Origin: JARRQB01 sp965368585
GTDB lineage: Bacteria; Pseudomonadota; Gammaproteobacteria; Chromatiales; Chromatiaceae
Reading direction: 5' to 3'
DNA length: 28,712 nucleotides
NCBI GenBank assembly: GCA_965368585.1
Contig: CBDUNM010000050.1
Location: forward strand, 1-28,712
In this document: one piece after another, positions 7,634 through 14,999 of the stretch
Layout: every line of letters begins with the position of its first letter
How positions within the stretch are numbered: the stretch's first letter is position 1
Made by a program: the position numbers and the translations under genes
Notes under the pieces: model-generated
Database searches by the model: none
What the model saw: only the letters and a program-made list of their open reading frames with translations
Told to the model about the DNA's origin: nothing

Positions 7634-9838
7634 TTACAGCAGATCGATGGGATCCACGTCCAGCGACCAACGGACTTTTCTTGCCGACGGCAATCGCCGT
7701 AGCGCCGGCAGCAACTGCCCGAGCAGTCGATGCAACGGTCGCCGCGCGGCCGTTTGCAGCAGCAAATGGGCGCGAAAACGTCCGGCGCGGCGCTCCATCG
7801 GAGCCGGCACAGGTCCCCACATTTCGACTTCCTGCGCAGCCAGATTGCGCGCAAGATCGATGACCTGGGTCAAGAATCCGCTGGGCAAGTCCGATTTGGT
7901 GGCCTCGGCACGGATCAGCGCCTGGTAGGAGTACGGCGGCAATCCGGCATCGCGACGCTCGACCAAGGCAGCCTCGACGAAGGCGTCGTAACCCGATCGC
8001 ACCAGAGAGTGCAGTAGTGGGTGTTCAGGGTAGCGGGTCTGAATCAGCACCCTCCCGGGAGACTCACCCCGCCCCGCCCGGCCCGCGACCTGCATTACCA
8101 ACTGAGCCATGCGTTCTGCCGCCCGAAAATCCGCTCCGAACAGGCCCCCGTCGATATCCAACACGCCCACCAGCGTAACTTCGGGGAAATGATGCCCCTT
8201 GGCGAGCATCTGCGTACCGACCAGCAACGCGGGTTCGCCCGTCCGGACAATATTCAGCATCTTTTCCAGGCTCCCTTTGCGGCGCGTGGCGTCACGGTCG
8301 ACGCGCAGCAAGGGGTAGTCCGGAAACCGCCGCTGCAGAAATTCTTCCAGTCGCTCGGTCCCCTGCCCAAGAGGATGGACGTCCTCCGCCCGGCATTGCG
8401 GACAAGCGCTAGGGACGCGCCGCTGCGACCCGCAATGATGGCACCACAACACGCCTTTGCCGCTATGAAACGTCTGACGTGCGTCGCAGCGCGGACATTC
8501 GGATATCCAGCCGCAGGCGTAACACGACAACACGGGCGCATAACCGCGGCGATTGAGAAACACCAGCGCCTGGTTCCCGTCTCGCAGGCTTTCTTCAAGG
8601 TAGCGAAGCAGCACGGGCGACACCCCGGCTTCCAGCGGTTGAGCGCGAATATCCAACAACGCCAATCGCGGCAACGCGGCGCCGCCCGCCCTTGTCCTCA
8701 GGCGTACCTGTCGGTAGCGCTGATTGGCAACGTTGCGCAGGCTTTCCAACGAGGGCGTGGCCGAACCCAACACAATCGGACATCCGCGCCCCGAGTTGGC
8801 CCGTCGCGCTCGTACCAGCGCCAAATCGCGCGCTGAATACCGAAAACCGTCCTGCTGCTTGAACGACGGATCGTGCTCCTCATCGACGATGATCAGGCCC
8901 AGACCCGCGAGCGGGTTCAGAATGGCGGAACGCGTTCCGATCAGCACCCGTGCCCGTCCCGAGCGCGCCGCTTGCCAGGCCGATTCTCGCTCGCGCTCGT
9001 TGAGCCCGGAGTGCTGCAATACCACGCCCGAGCCCAAGCGCGCGCGAAACCGACCGACCAGTTGCGGCGTCAGCGAGATTTCGGGAACCAAGACCAACGC
9101 GGACTGGCCGCGCGCCAGTACGGCCTCGACGATACGGATATACACTTCGGTCTTACCGCTGCCGGTTACACCATCCAACAGAAACGCCGCGTAGCGACCA
9201 ACCGCATGAACCGCGGCGTCGACCGCTGTGCGCTGCTCGGCGGTGAGGCGTGGACCGGGGGTGACCTTAGCTTCCGGCCGTTCGCCAGGCAGGACCATGC
9301 ACGGCTCCAACCAGCCCCGCTGCGACAGGGCACGCAGCGCGCCGCCGACCGCGCCGCAGGCCTGCTTCAGGTGTTGACGTGTGGCCACGCCGCCGCGCCG
9401 GCGCAGGTCGCCGACCACGGCGGTCTGCCGCGGCGCGCGGGCCAACAGCTTCAGGTCGCTGTCGCGACCCGGTTGGGTCAAGCGCCAACCGGGCTCACCG
9501 GCCGGCAGGGCACGTTCGCCGCGGCGTAGACGCACCGGCAGCGAACCCATCAGCACCTCTCCCAAAGGGTGATGGTAGTAATCCGCCGCCCACTGCAAGA
9601 ACCCCAGATGGTCTTCGTCGAACAAGGCCTCATCGTCCAGACGCTCGATGAGGGTGCGCAGCCGCTCGCGGGACACGCTCGCCGCGGCGGCGCTGCCGAC
9701 AACCAGACCACATTTGACCCCGCGACCGAACGGCACCCGCACGCGTACGCCGCGTGGCGGCAGCGGGTACAACGCCAGGTAATCGAAGTGGTTCGAGACG
9801 GGCAAATCAAGCACCACCTGGACAACCCGGGCACTCAT
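7634..9838 (-). CDS. priA: Primosomal protein N' (replication restart helicase PriA)
   Basis: DNA-dependent ATPase that recognises stalled forks and reloads the replicative helicase. The 734 residues match the E. coli length. An N-terminal 3'-DNA-binding domain is followed by Walker A GVTGSGKT (about 223-230), DEEH Walker B (about 319-322), helicase motifs including GSATPSLES, and a zinc-binding insert with eight cysteines in four pairs (about 439/442, 448/451, 466/469 and 479/482). The ATG at 9838 was chosen over an upstream extension because MSARVVQVVLDLP is the family N-terminus. Its promoter must lie in the DnaA-box-containing intergenic region immediately upstream, so DnaA control of priA is possible. 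Confidence 0.97.
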   Translation of the reverse strand: MSARVVQVVLDLPVSNHFDYLALYPLPPRGVRVRVPFGRGVKCGLVVGSAAAASVSRERLRTLIERLDDEALFDEDHLGFLQWAADYYHHPLGEVLMGSLPVRLRRGERALPAGEPGWRLTQPGRDSDLKLLARAPRQTAVVGDLRRRGGVATRQHLKQACGAVGGALRALSQRGWLEPCMVLPGERPEAKVTPGPRLTAEQRTAVDAAVHAVGRYAAFLLDGVTGSGKTEVYIRIVEAVLARGQSALVLVPEISLTPQLVGRFRARLGSGVVLQHSGLNERERESAWQAARSGRARVLIGTRSAILNPLAGLGLIIVDEEHDPSFKQQDGFRYSARDLALVRARRANSGRGCPIVLGSATPSLESLRNVANQRYRQVRLRTRAGGAALPRLALLDIRAQPLEAGVSPVLLRYLEESLRDGNQALVFLNRRGYAPVLSCYACGWISECPRCDARQTFHSGKGVLWCHHCGSQRRVPSACPQCRAEDVHPLGQGTERLEEFLQRRFPDYPLLRVDRDATRRKGSLEKMLNIVRTGEPALLVGTQMLAKGHHFPEVTLVGVLDIDGGLFGADFRAAERMAQLVMQVAGRAGRGESPGRVLIQTRYPEHPLLHSLVRSGYDAFVEAALVERRDAGLPPYSYQALIRAEATKSDLPSGFLTQVIDLARNLAAQEVEMWGPVPAPMERRAGRFRAHLLLQTAARRPLHRLLGQLLPALRRLPSARKVRWSLDVDPIDLL

Positions 9839-10412
9839 CCCTGCACGAAGCACGCTGCCGGTTTTTGCCGGACAACTGGGCAGTATTCCAACGCCGTGAC
9901 AAGCGTGATCAGTTGTCCACAAAATCTGTGGATAACTTTGTGGAGAAGCCTTTGGAAACTTTCGGGAACCAATGCCCCATAAGGATTCTCGCTAATTTGT
10001 AGTATTTTTAGCCAGCCCGATAATTCCATTTATTTTCAATAAGTTAAAATAATTTAGCTGTTTCTGATGGAATGCGAATTTAAGTCGCTGGTGGACCACG
10101 GAATCCGACGGCTCGATGTGCATAACTACAAGTGACTGACTCGTGTCAAGCAGCAATTCGATCGACACCGGAACAGAATCGCGCGGCGCTCCTACGGATA
10201 CACAGTCAGGATGATGTTTTTGCGCATAATCGCGCTTCTGCAGCCTTGTCCGGGTCAGGGTATCACAGCGGGCAAAGACGCATCTCCCGCCGAAAGCCGA
10301 TGCGGGCTGCAAGCCCACCGGGGCACCAATTGCGTGAACTCGCGCTGCACCGACGTCGTCGTCCGGCGCGAACGGCACCCCCGGATCGGCGGCACCTGCC
10401 CCGGTTTCGCGC
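9839..10412. other. Candidate replication origin (DnaA boxes plus AT-rich unwinding-like region)
   Basis: The 636-bp gap between the divergent priA and HNH genes holds the DnaA-box cluster at 9913-9947. About 45 bp further on, at roughly 9990-10070, is a distinctly AT-rich stretch in an otherwise GC-rich window, with several TAG-type trinucleotides (for example around 10000-10010). That order, boxes then AT-rich DNA, matches minimal bacterial origins. Genes to the left run mostly leftward and the first two genes to the right run rightward, as expected at a replication divergence, and rsmG-parA is only 9 kb away. dnaA is not in the window, so this stays a candidate. Bases 10071-10412 show nothing else recognisable. 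Confidence 0.5.
9913..9947. promoter_or_regulatory. Cluster of three DnaA-box-like 9-mers
   Basis: Three sites resembling TTATCCACA occur within 35 bp. TTGTCCACA (9913-9921, plus strand) differs at one base. TGTGGATAA (9927-9935, minus-strand orientation) is a perfect match. TGTGGAGAA (9939-9947, minus orientation) differs at one base. The two minus-oriented boxes are 12 bp apart and the first box faces them, forming an inverted pair. I saw no other perfect 9-mer elsewhere in the window, by eye. This could be an origin core or DnaA control of priA. Confidence 0.75.
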
Positions 10413-10441
10413 TTGAAAGCGGTCTGGCAATGTGTGATAAC
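10413..10441 (+). promoter_or_regulatory. Sigma-70-type promoter for the HNH gene
   Basis: TTGAAA (10413-10418) and GATAAC (10436-10441) are separated by 17 bp, with a TG dinucleotide one base before the -10, making an extended -10 element. The start site would fall near 10448, giving a leader of about 27 nt before the ATG at 10475. The evidence is motif-based only. Confidence 0.5.
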
Positions 10442-10474
10442 CAAAAGCTGAAGTTAGAACCCTGAGTCCGGAGA

Positions 10475-11065
10475 ATGGTGGATCTACAACAACAGATTCT
10501 CCGTACCGACGCTGCTGGGATGCCAATGGAGTGGATCGACTATCGCGAAGCGGTAAAACTCCACTTTCTCGGCGTCATCGCCTACAGTTGCGGTAGTACG
10601 GTGTTTCAGATTCGCGGCGGCGTCAACGCACTGACGCGGCGACGTAGTATTGTCGAATTGAACTCGATTATCGCGACCTACGGCAACTCGCGCTCGATCC
10701 AGAAGATGCGCCGGGACTATGTCCCCCCGCTCAATAACCGCACCCTGTTCCAGCGCGACGGACACCTCTGTCTTTACTGCGGCGGCCAGTTTCACAAGCG
10801 CGACTTGTCGCGCGATCATGTCACGCCCGTCAGCCAAAGCGGCACGGACTCCTGGAACAACGTGGTGACGGCGTGCGTGCGCTGCAACAGCCACAAGGCC
10901 GGTTGCACGCCCGAGCAGGCAAGCATGGAGTTGCTGGCGATCCCCTTTACCCCGACGCACGCCGAGTATATCTATCTGCAGGGCCGCAACGTCCTGGCTG
11001 ACCAAATGGAGTTTTTACGGGCGCATTTTCCGCGCACCAGTCCGTTGCACGACCGCACCTTCTGA
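10475..11065 (+). CDS. HNH endonuclease family protein
   Basis: Protein of 196 residues with a C-terminal HNH nuclease domain. A zinc-binding CxxC at about 99-102 is followed by the catalytic DH pair (about 114-115), the NNV asparagine segment (about 128-130), a second CxxC (about 134-137) and then NxH with lysine (138-141). The order is that of the HNH_5-type beta-beta-alpha metal nucleases. The N-terminal 80 residues, starting with a segment that includes ILRTDAAGMPMEW, are a conserved but uncharacterised extension that I recall from stand-alone gammaproteobacterial HNH proteins. There is no methyltransferase or toxin-antitoxin partner nearby. The GGAG element is very close to the chosen ATG, so an internal start near residue 16 is possible. 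Confidence 0.85.
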   Translation: MVDLQQQILRTDAAGMPMEWIDYREAVKLHFLGVIAYSCGSTVFQIRGGVNALTRRRSIVELNSIIATYGNSRSIQKMRRDYVPPLNNRTLFQRDGHLCLYCGGQFHKRDLSRDHVTPVSQSGTDSWNNVVTACVRCNSHKAGCTPEQASMELLAIPFTPTHAEYIYLQGRNVLADQMEFLRAHFPRTSPLHDRTF

Positions 11066-11386
11066 ACCGGCGAGGTCCCCGGATCGCCACACACCTCGCT
11101 GACATAACCACGGTTAGTACTCCGGCCCCGTAAGATTGATGAATACAGAACCCCCAACGCATTCAGGCAAGGCGTCATCCGCAGGCAATGACCCACTCGC
11201 TTGGCAAGGCGTTGTGACGCAGTTGCGGTACATTCTGCGGACGCCCTGCGCGTTGGCTGGTCGGCGCCCAAGGCGTTGTTACGCCTCTTGACAACGGGAA
11301 CAGCCATTGCCAGCGAGCCGTGCCTAGCGATGAACGCTGACAAGCCGACTGAACCCGGCAACATCATCTTGAAGGAGTACTAATCA
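11066..11386 (+). other. Intergenic region with short direct repeats and a possible 17-codon ORF
   Basis: There is no domain-bearing gene in these 321 bases. Two 16-nt direct repeats differing at one base (11205-11220 and 11269-11284) and a shorter related copy at 11168-11175 share CAAGGCGT. A possible short ORF runs from ATG 11330 to TAA 11383 (17 codons), ending just before the next gene. The AGGAG Shine-Dalgarno at 11373-11377 that serves the downstream TTG start lies inside the end of this ORF, so translational coupling is conceivable, though the short ORF has no clear ribosome site of its own. Confidence 0.35.
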
Positions 11387-12268
11387 TTGACCGACTGGAC
11401 CTACATTGGCGAACAGATCGCCGCCGCGTCCGGCACCGCGTTTCACCCCGCGCCGCCACGCGCGGTCGGCGGCGGCTGCATCAACACGACCTTTCGACTG
11501 CAGGACCGCCACCAATGCTGGTTCGTCAAGATCAACGAAACCCGGCGGGTCGATATGTTCGAGGGGGAATTCGCCGGGCTGCAGGCATTGACAGAAACGG
11601 CGACCATACGCGTCCCCAAGCCGTTGTGTGTCGGCGTTGCCGGTACGGACGCCTATCTGGCAATGGAATATCTTGAACTGGGTTCGGGCGGCCGCGCGGG
11701 GCAGCAACTGGCGGGCGAGCAACTTGCCGCCCTGCATCGCGTCTCACGCCCGCAGTTCGGCTTCGAGCGCGACAACACGATTGGCGCCACGCCCCAGCAC
11801 AACCCCTGGACCGACGACTGGATCGAGTTCTGGCGCGAACACCGTTTGCGGGCGCAACTCGATCTGGCCCAGCGCCAGGGTTTCGGCGGGCGTCTGCAAC
11901 GATTGGGGGAACAAGTCCTGGAGTGTTTTCCCGCACTGATCGACCACTCGCCCCCGCCGTCTTTGCTCCACGGTGATCTCTGGGGTGGCAATATCGGGTT
12001 TGGCGCGTCCGGCGAACCGGTGATTTTCGACCCCGCCGTCTACTTTGGCGATCGCGAGGCCGACCTTGCCATGACCGAACTGTTCGGCGGATTCGGGCGG
12101 CGGTTTTACGAGGCATACAAGGGGGTTTGGCCGTTGGATGCAGGGTACAAAGCCCGTAGGCATCTGTACAACCTGTACCACATCCTCAACCATCTCAATC
12201 TATTCGGCAGCGGATACGCGGGACAAGCCGAGCAATTGATGCAGCAGATCATGGCGGAGGTACGCTGA
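11387..12268 (+). CDS. Fructosamine kinase family protein (FN3K/YniA-like)
   Basis: Protein-kinase-like fold enzyme of 293 residues, predicted to phosphorylate ketosamine (Amadori) adducts on glycated amines so that they fall apart, a protein-repair reaction. Motifs in order: glycine-rich GGGCINTTFRL (28-38), WFVKIN with the ATP-binding lysine (about 45-50), catalytic HGDLWGGN (195-202) and metal-binding FDPAVYFGDRE (214-224). These are the FN3K/YniA family signatures. The start is TTG at 11387, supported by an AGGAG site 9 nt upstream and the lack of a better in-frame ATG. It converges on folA. Length and motifs are intact, so it is probably active. Confidence 0.92.
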   Translation: MTDWTYIGEQIAAASGTAFHPAPPRAVGGGCINTTFRLQDRHQCWFVKINETRRVDMFEGEFAGLQALTETATIRVPKPLCVGVAGTDAYLAMEYLELGSGGRAGQQLAGEQLAALHRVSRPQFGFERDNTIGATPQHNPWTDDWIEFWREHRLRAQLDLAQRQGFGGRLQRLGEQVLECFPALIDHSPPPSLLHGDLWGGNIGFGASGEPVIFDPAVYFGDREADLAMTELFGGFGRRFYEAYKGVWPLDAGYKARRHLYNLYHILNHLNLFGSGYAGQAEQLMQQIMAEVR

Positions 12269-12344
12269 CCAGAAGCCGCACGTTGGATCGACCCGGGAAG
12301 AACCATGCCGCGACAACTCGGGCCAGACAGGAAACGGGCGTACG

Positions 12345-12896
12345 TCAGGCGATGGATGAACTATCCGGCGCCTCATCGCTGATCACGCCGAGGTTACGAT
12401 AGTCGCGCCGTTCGAGCGTGACGAATGCGTAAGGGTATGGATTGTCGTTATCCGGCCGGTGGGGTTCGCGGCCGACTTCCTGCCACGCGAAATCGTCGTA
12501 TTCGGGAAAAAACGTATCCCCTGCTGCTTCGACGTCGACCTCGGTGATCAACATGCGGTCGGCCAGCGGCAACGCGGCGCGGTACAGGTGGGCGCCGCCC
12601 ACTATGTATACCTCGCTGCCCCCGGCGAGGGCCAAGGCTTCATCCAGCGAAGGCACCACGGTCGCACCATCGGCCGTGTAGTGCTCGTCTCGCGTAATCA
12701 CGATATGGGTCCGGTGCGGCAACAGCCCCGGCAGTGATTGCCACGTGTTGCGCCCCATGACAATGGTCTTGCCCATCGTCTCGCGCTTGAAGTGCTTCAG
12801 ATCGGCGGGCAGATGCCACGGCAGGCGGTTGTCCCGCCCGATCACGCCGTTGCGCGCAACGGCAACGATGATGGTAATGCGCGGTCGAGTGTTCAT
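12345..12896 (-). CDS. folA: Dihydrofolate reductase
   Basis: Reduces dihydrofolate to tetrahydrofolate with NADPH, the step that regenerates the cofactor consumed by thymidylate synthase. The 183-residue protein is slightly longer than E. coli FolA (159) because of a C-terminal tail. Visible family features are IVAVARNGVIG at the N-terminus, LPWHLPADLKHFK with the catalytic acidic residue (D at about 31), GKTIVMGRNTWQSLPG and EVYIVGGAHLY. The ATG at 12896 was chosen over a TTG three codons upstream; neither has a good Shine-Dalgarno. In related bacteria folA often directly follows thyA; here about 2.1 kb of other genes separates them. Confidence 0.96.
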   Translation of the reverse strand: MNTRPRITIIVAVARNGVIGRDNRLPWHLPADLKHFKRETMGKTIVMGRNTWQSLPGLLPHRTHIVITRDEHYTADGATVVPSLDEALALAGGSEVYIVGGAHLYRAALPLADRMLITEVDVEAAGDTFFPEYDDFAWQEVGREPHRPDNDNPYPYAFVTLERRDYRNLGVISDEAPDSSSIA

Positions 12897-13057
12897 GAGG
12901 TGCAAGTGTACCTCGATTTACGGAATCGGGTTCTCCGTACATGGCGATTCCGGCAACGGCGCAACGTCCGCGAAAACTGCACACCGGTAATGGAATAACC
13001 GCGCAAAGCCCGGTTAATCTGCGTGCCTCTTTTTTAAGGAATGATCGCGACCGCGCC

Positions 13058-13066
13058 TGCTAGACT
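13058..13066 (+). promoter_or_regulatory. Possible extended -10 promoter element for the OCD-family gene
   Basis: TGCTAGACT provides the extended -10 TG and a TAGACT hexamer, 35 bp before the ATG at 13102. No good -35 is seen at the right distance, which is tolerated by extended -10 promoters. An AGGCGG ribosome-binding site follows at about 13092-13097. Confidence 0.35.
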
Positions 13067-13101
13067 TTACGTAAGACGACGCGACACATCCAGGCGGAAA
13101 C

Positions 13102-14121
13102 ATGCGGCTACTGACGGCGACGGACATCAAGACGATTACCCGGCAAATCGGCCTCGGACCGCTTTTGCGGCGCATCACCGAGAACCTGGCCGACGACTTC
13201 CGGCGTTGCGAACGCCTGCCCGGCCCCCTTACGAGCGTCCTCCCGGAACCCGCGGGCGACATCACCCTGCGGCCGTGGACCGACGGCGAATACTACAGTT
13301 TCAAGTACGATGTACATCGTCCCGACAATGTGGCGCGGGGGCGCCCGACCCGCAGCAGTCTGGGAGGCCTTGGACTCGTCGAAAGCGGCGAACTCCTGCT
13401 GCTCACTGACATGACGCTCCTGACCGCGTTGTGCAACGGGGCAACGGCGGCGCTCGGCGCTCGCTACCTGGCACGTAAGGATGCCAAAACATTGTCGGTG
13501 CTGGGTACTGGTGCGCAATCGGAATTTCTGATTTTGGCATTGCGGGAAGAGTTTCCGATCGAAGTGGTACGTTATTTCGACCCGGACTTACACGCTATGA
13601 TGAAGTTCGCGCGCAACCTTGAAGAATACGTCTCTTATCTCGAGCCCTGCGGTAACGTGGCGGAAACGCTGCGCGGCGCCGACATCGCGATTGTCGCGAC
13701 CTCGTCCACGGAAAAATTAAGATTACTGGAGGGGGACCTGGTACCGGAAGGTACGCACGTGCATGCCCTGACCAACGGCGATCTCCGAACCGAAGACCTC
13801 GACGCCGTGTTGCTTGATCGATGCAAGCTGATCGTCGATCACCCCAAGACGCCAAACGAAGCGGACGGATTGAGTGACTTGGTGCGTCGCGACGTCAGTG
13901 GCCGTGACAAACCGGACCAGTTGACCGTTCTGGTTTCGACCGGTCTGGGGCTGCAGGACTTCAGCGCGCTACGCTTGTTCTACACGCTCTCCAACGATTT
14001 GATGCTCGGCAAGGATCTTTCTCTACTCGCCGAACCCGCTGATCCAAAAGACCTTTTCACTTGTCTGATGCAGGCCGAAACGAAGTCGCAACAACCGCCC
14101 GAAAGACGGAATACAGGATAG
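13102..14121 (+). CDS. Ornithine cyclodeaminase/mu-crystallin family protein, substrate unknown
   Basis: NAD(P)-dependent Rossmann-fold protein of 339 residues. The nucleotide-binding loop is VLGTGAQSEF at about 133-142. The preceding FKYDVHRPDN (about 67-76) matches the family lysine-containing substrate motif, and HALTNGDLRTEDLD (about 221-234) keeps the acidic residue where ornithine cyclodeaminase has its catalytic aspartate. The family helix usually reading TAxRTAA reads TALCNGATAALGA here (about 108-120), so the arginine that holds the substrate carboxylate in ornithine cyclodeaminase is absent. The substrate is therefore probably not ornithine. The start has an AGGCGG site 5 nt upstream. 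It converges on the small acidic ORF 19 bp away. Confidence 0.82.
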   Translation: MRLLTATDIKTITRQIGLGPLLRRITENLADDFRRCERLPGPLTSVLPEPAGDITLRPWTDGEYYSFKYDVHRPDNVARGRPTRSSLGGLGLVESGELLLLTDMTLLTALCNGATAALGARYLARKDAKTLSVLGTGAQSEFLILALREEFPIEVVRYFDPDLHAMMKFARNLEEYVSYLEPCGNVAETLRGADIAIVATSSTEKLRLLEGDLVPEGTHVHALTNGDLRTEDLDAVLLDRCKLIVDHPKTPNEADGLSDLVRRDVSGRDKPDQLTVLVSTGLGLQDFSALRLFYTLSNDLMLGKDLSLLAEPADPKDLFTCLMQAETKSQQPPERRNTG

Positions 14122-14140
14122 TTCGCCTTGCGGACGAAGA

Positions 14141-14275
14141 TCAGGCGGCCTCGTCGTCACAAAGCTCCTCGTCGGCTTCGATCATCATTTCGACAATCAC
14201 TTCCATTTCGGCAGGGCTTTCCTCGGCCAGTTCGCGCAACTCGGCGCAATCGACACTCAGGTTATCGGTGTTCAT
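14141..14275 (-). CDS. Small acidic peptide, 44 residues, unknown function
   Basis: Short gene read directly from the minus strand, below the usual size cut-off. It begins MNTDNLSVDCAELREL and ends ELCDDEAA. About one third of its residues are Glu or Asp, there are two cysteines, and the middle (EMEVIVEMMIEA) is probably helical. Support for coding: an AGAGGTG Shine-Dalgarno 6 nt before the ATG, a good sigma-70 promoter just upstream, and placement between two divergent/convergent genes without overlap. No signal peptide, double-glycine leader or known domain is visible. It could be a small regulatory or carrier-binding protein, or a precursor peptide; nothing proves any of these. Confidence 0.6.
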   Translation of the reverse strand: MNTDNLSVDCAELRELAEESPAEMEVIVEMMIEADEELCDDEAA

Positions 14276-14313
14276 TATTCACCTCTTGATCAGGTATTTT
14301 TTTAGTAAACGCT

Positions 14314-14342
14314 AATATACTAATTATATTTGAACTCGGCAA
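14314..14342 (-). promoter_or_regulatory. Sigma-70-type promoter for the 44-residue ORF
   Basis: Reading the minus strand, TTGCCG (14342-14337) and TATATT (14319-14314) are separated by 17 bp, in a markedly AT-rich patch. An alternative perfect TATAAT lies at 14328-14323 but lacks a matching -35. The start site would be near 14307, leaving about 31 nt of leader. Confidence 0.5.
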
Positions 14343-14557
14343 GTCAGTTTGTGGCGATTGTTGATTTGCGGCAGCGGCGGCGAACAGGCACGCTTGAAAA
14401 TTCCGCTTCCCGTGGAGTGCTCGCGTGAACTATCACCGTAGCAGGGCTAGCGCGGCGCCACGCCACAAACGGGCAGCGCCGTAAAAGAGCGGCAATGCCC
14501 CTGATAACAAGGGAAAATACGTCAGTTTCGCGAAGCGCTTGACATTCGCCGGACGGA

Positions 14558-14586
14558 GCGACAACTCGATCGAAATGTCATAGAAT
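14558..14586 (+). promoter_or_regulatory. Possible sigma-70-type promoter for the ACP gene
   Basis: GCGACA (14558-14563) and TAGAAT (14581-14586) are 17 bp apart, matching 4/6 and 5/6 of the consensus. The predicted start site near 14593 gives a 28-nt leader carrying a CTGGAG-type Shine-Dalgarno before the ATG at 14621. Confidence 0.4.
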
Positions 14587-14620
14587 TCCCAGCCGGTTCA
14601 GTCCCTAACTGGAGTGCCGA

Positions 14621-14866
14621 ATGACCGCACTTGAAGTAACTCGAGAAATATTGCGAACCAATTTGGGTCTGGGTAATCGAGCTGACAGCTTGGGGGCCGA
14701 CACCCTATTGATGGGCAACATTCCCGAATTCGATTCAATGGCCGTCGTCAGCGTCGTCGGTGCGATCGAGGAGCAACTCGACTGCGCAATCGAAGACGAA
14801 GAGATTATCGGCGAGATATTTGAAACCGTCGGCGCATTGGCGAATTTCGTATCGACCAAAATGTAG
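14621..14866 (+). CDS. Orphan acyl carrier protein, resembling the exosortase A-associated type
   Basis: Acidic four-helix carrier protein of 81 residues. The phosphopantetheine attachment serine is S39 in EFDSMAVV, and the C-terminal EDEEIIGEIFETVGALANFV is typical of ACP helix III/IV. The NIPEFDSMAVVSVVGAIEEQL pattern resembles the small ACPs found beside XrtA exosortase and EPS genes more than fatty-acid AcpP, whose motif is DSLD. That assignment rests on memory of the pattern. No synthase, ligase or holo-ACP synthase gene is nearby, so its partner enzymes must lie elsewhere. A PEP-CTERM protein 8 kb away supports an exosortase system in this genome. Confidence 0.85.
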   Translation: MTALEVTREILRTNLGLGNRADSLGADTLLMGNIPEFDSMAVVSVVGAIEEQLDCAIEDEEIIGEIFETVGALANFVSTKM

Positions 14867-14999
14867 AACCCGTCATGGCGCTGCGGCAGCATGCTCGAAC
14901 AACGCTTACCACGATGGCCACCCCGGCCTCAGGCGCTTGGCCGATCACATGGCCACGCCCGCCATTACCCGCCCTACAAGATCCCCTCCTGCTTTCGTT

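Larger units (their letters stand above)
14276..14620. other. Intergenic region between the small acidic ORF and the ACP gene
   Basis: This 345-bp divergent spacer holds the minus-strand promoter at 14314-14342 and a candidate plus-strand promoter at 14558-14586. Apart from these and an unmatched TTGACA at 14539-14544, I see no gene or repeat. Confidence 0.45.

Noticed and set aside
9992..10444. 150-codon minus-strand open frame in the priA-HNH gap
   Set aside because: It runs through the AT-rich region, has no recognisable motif or ribosome site, and conflicts with the promoter and origin-like elements there.
14539..14544. Perfect TTGACA hexamer upstream of the ACP gene
   Set aside because: No -10-like hexamer lies 16-18 bp downstream, so a pair at 14558/14581 was preferred.
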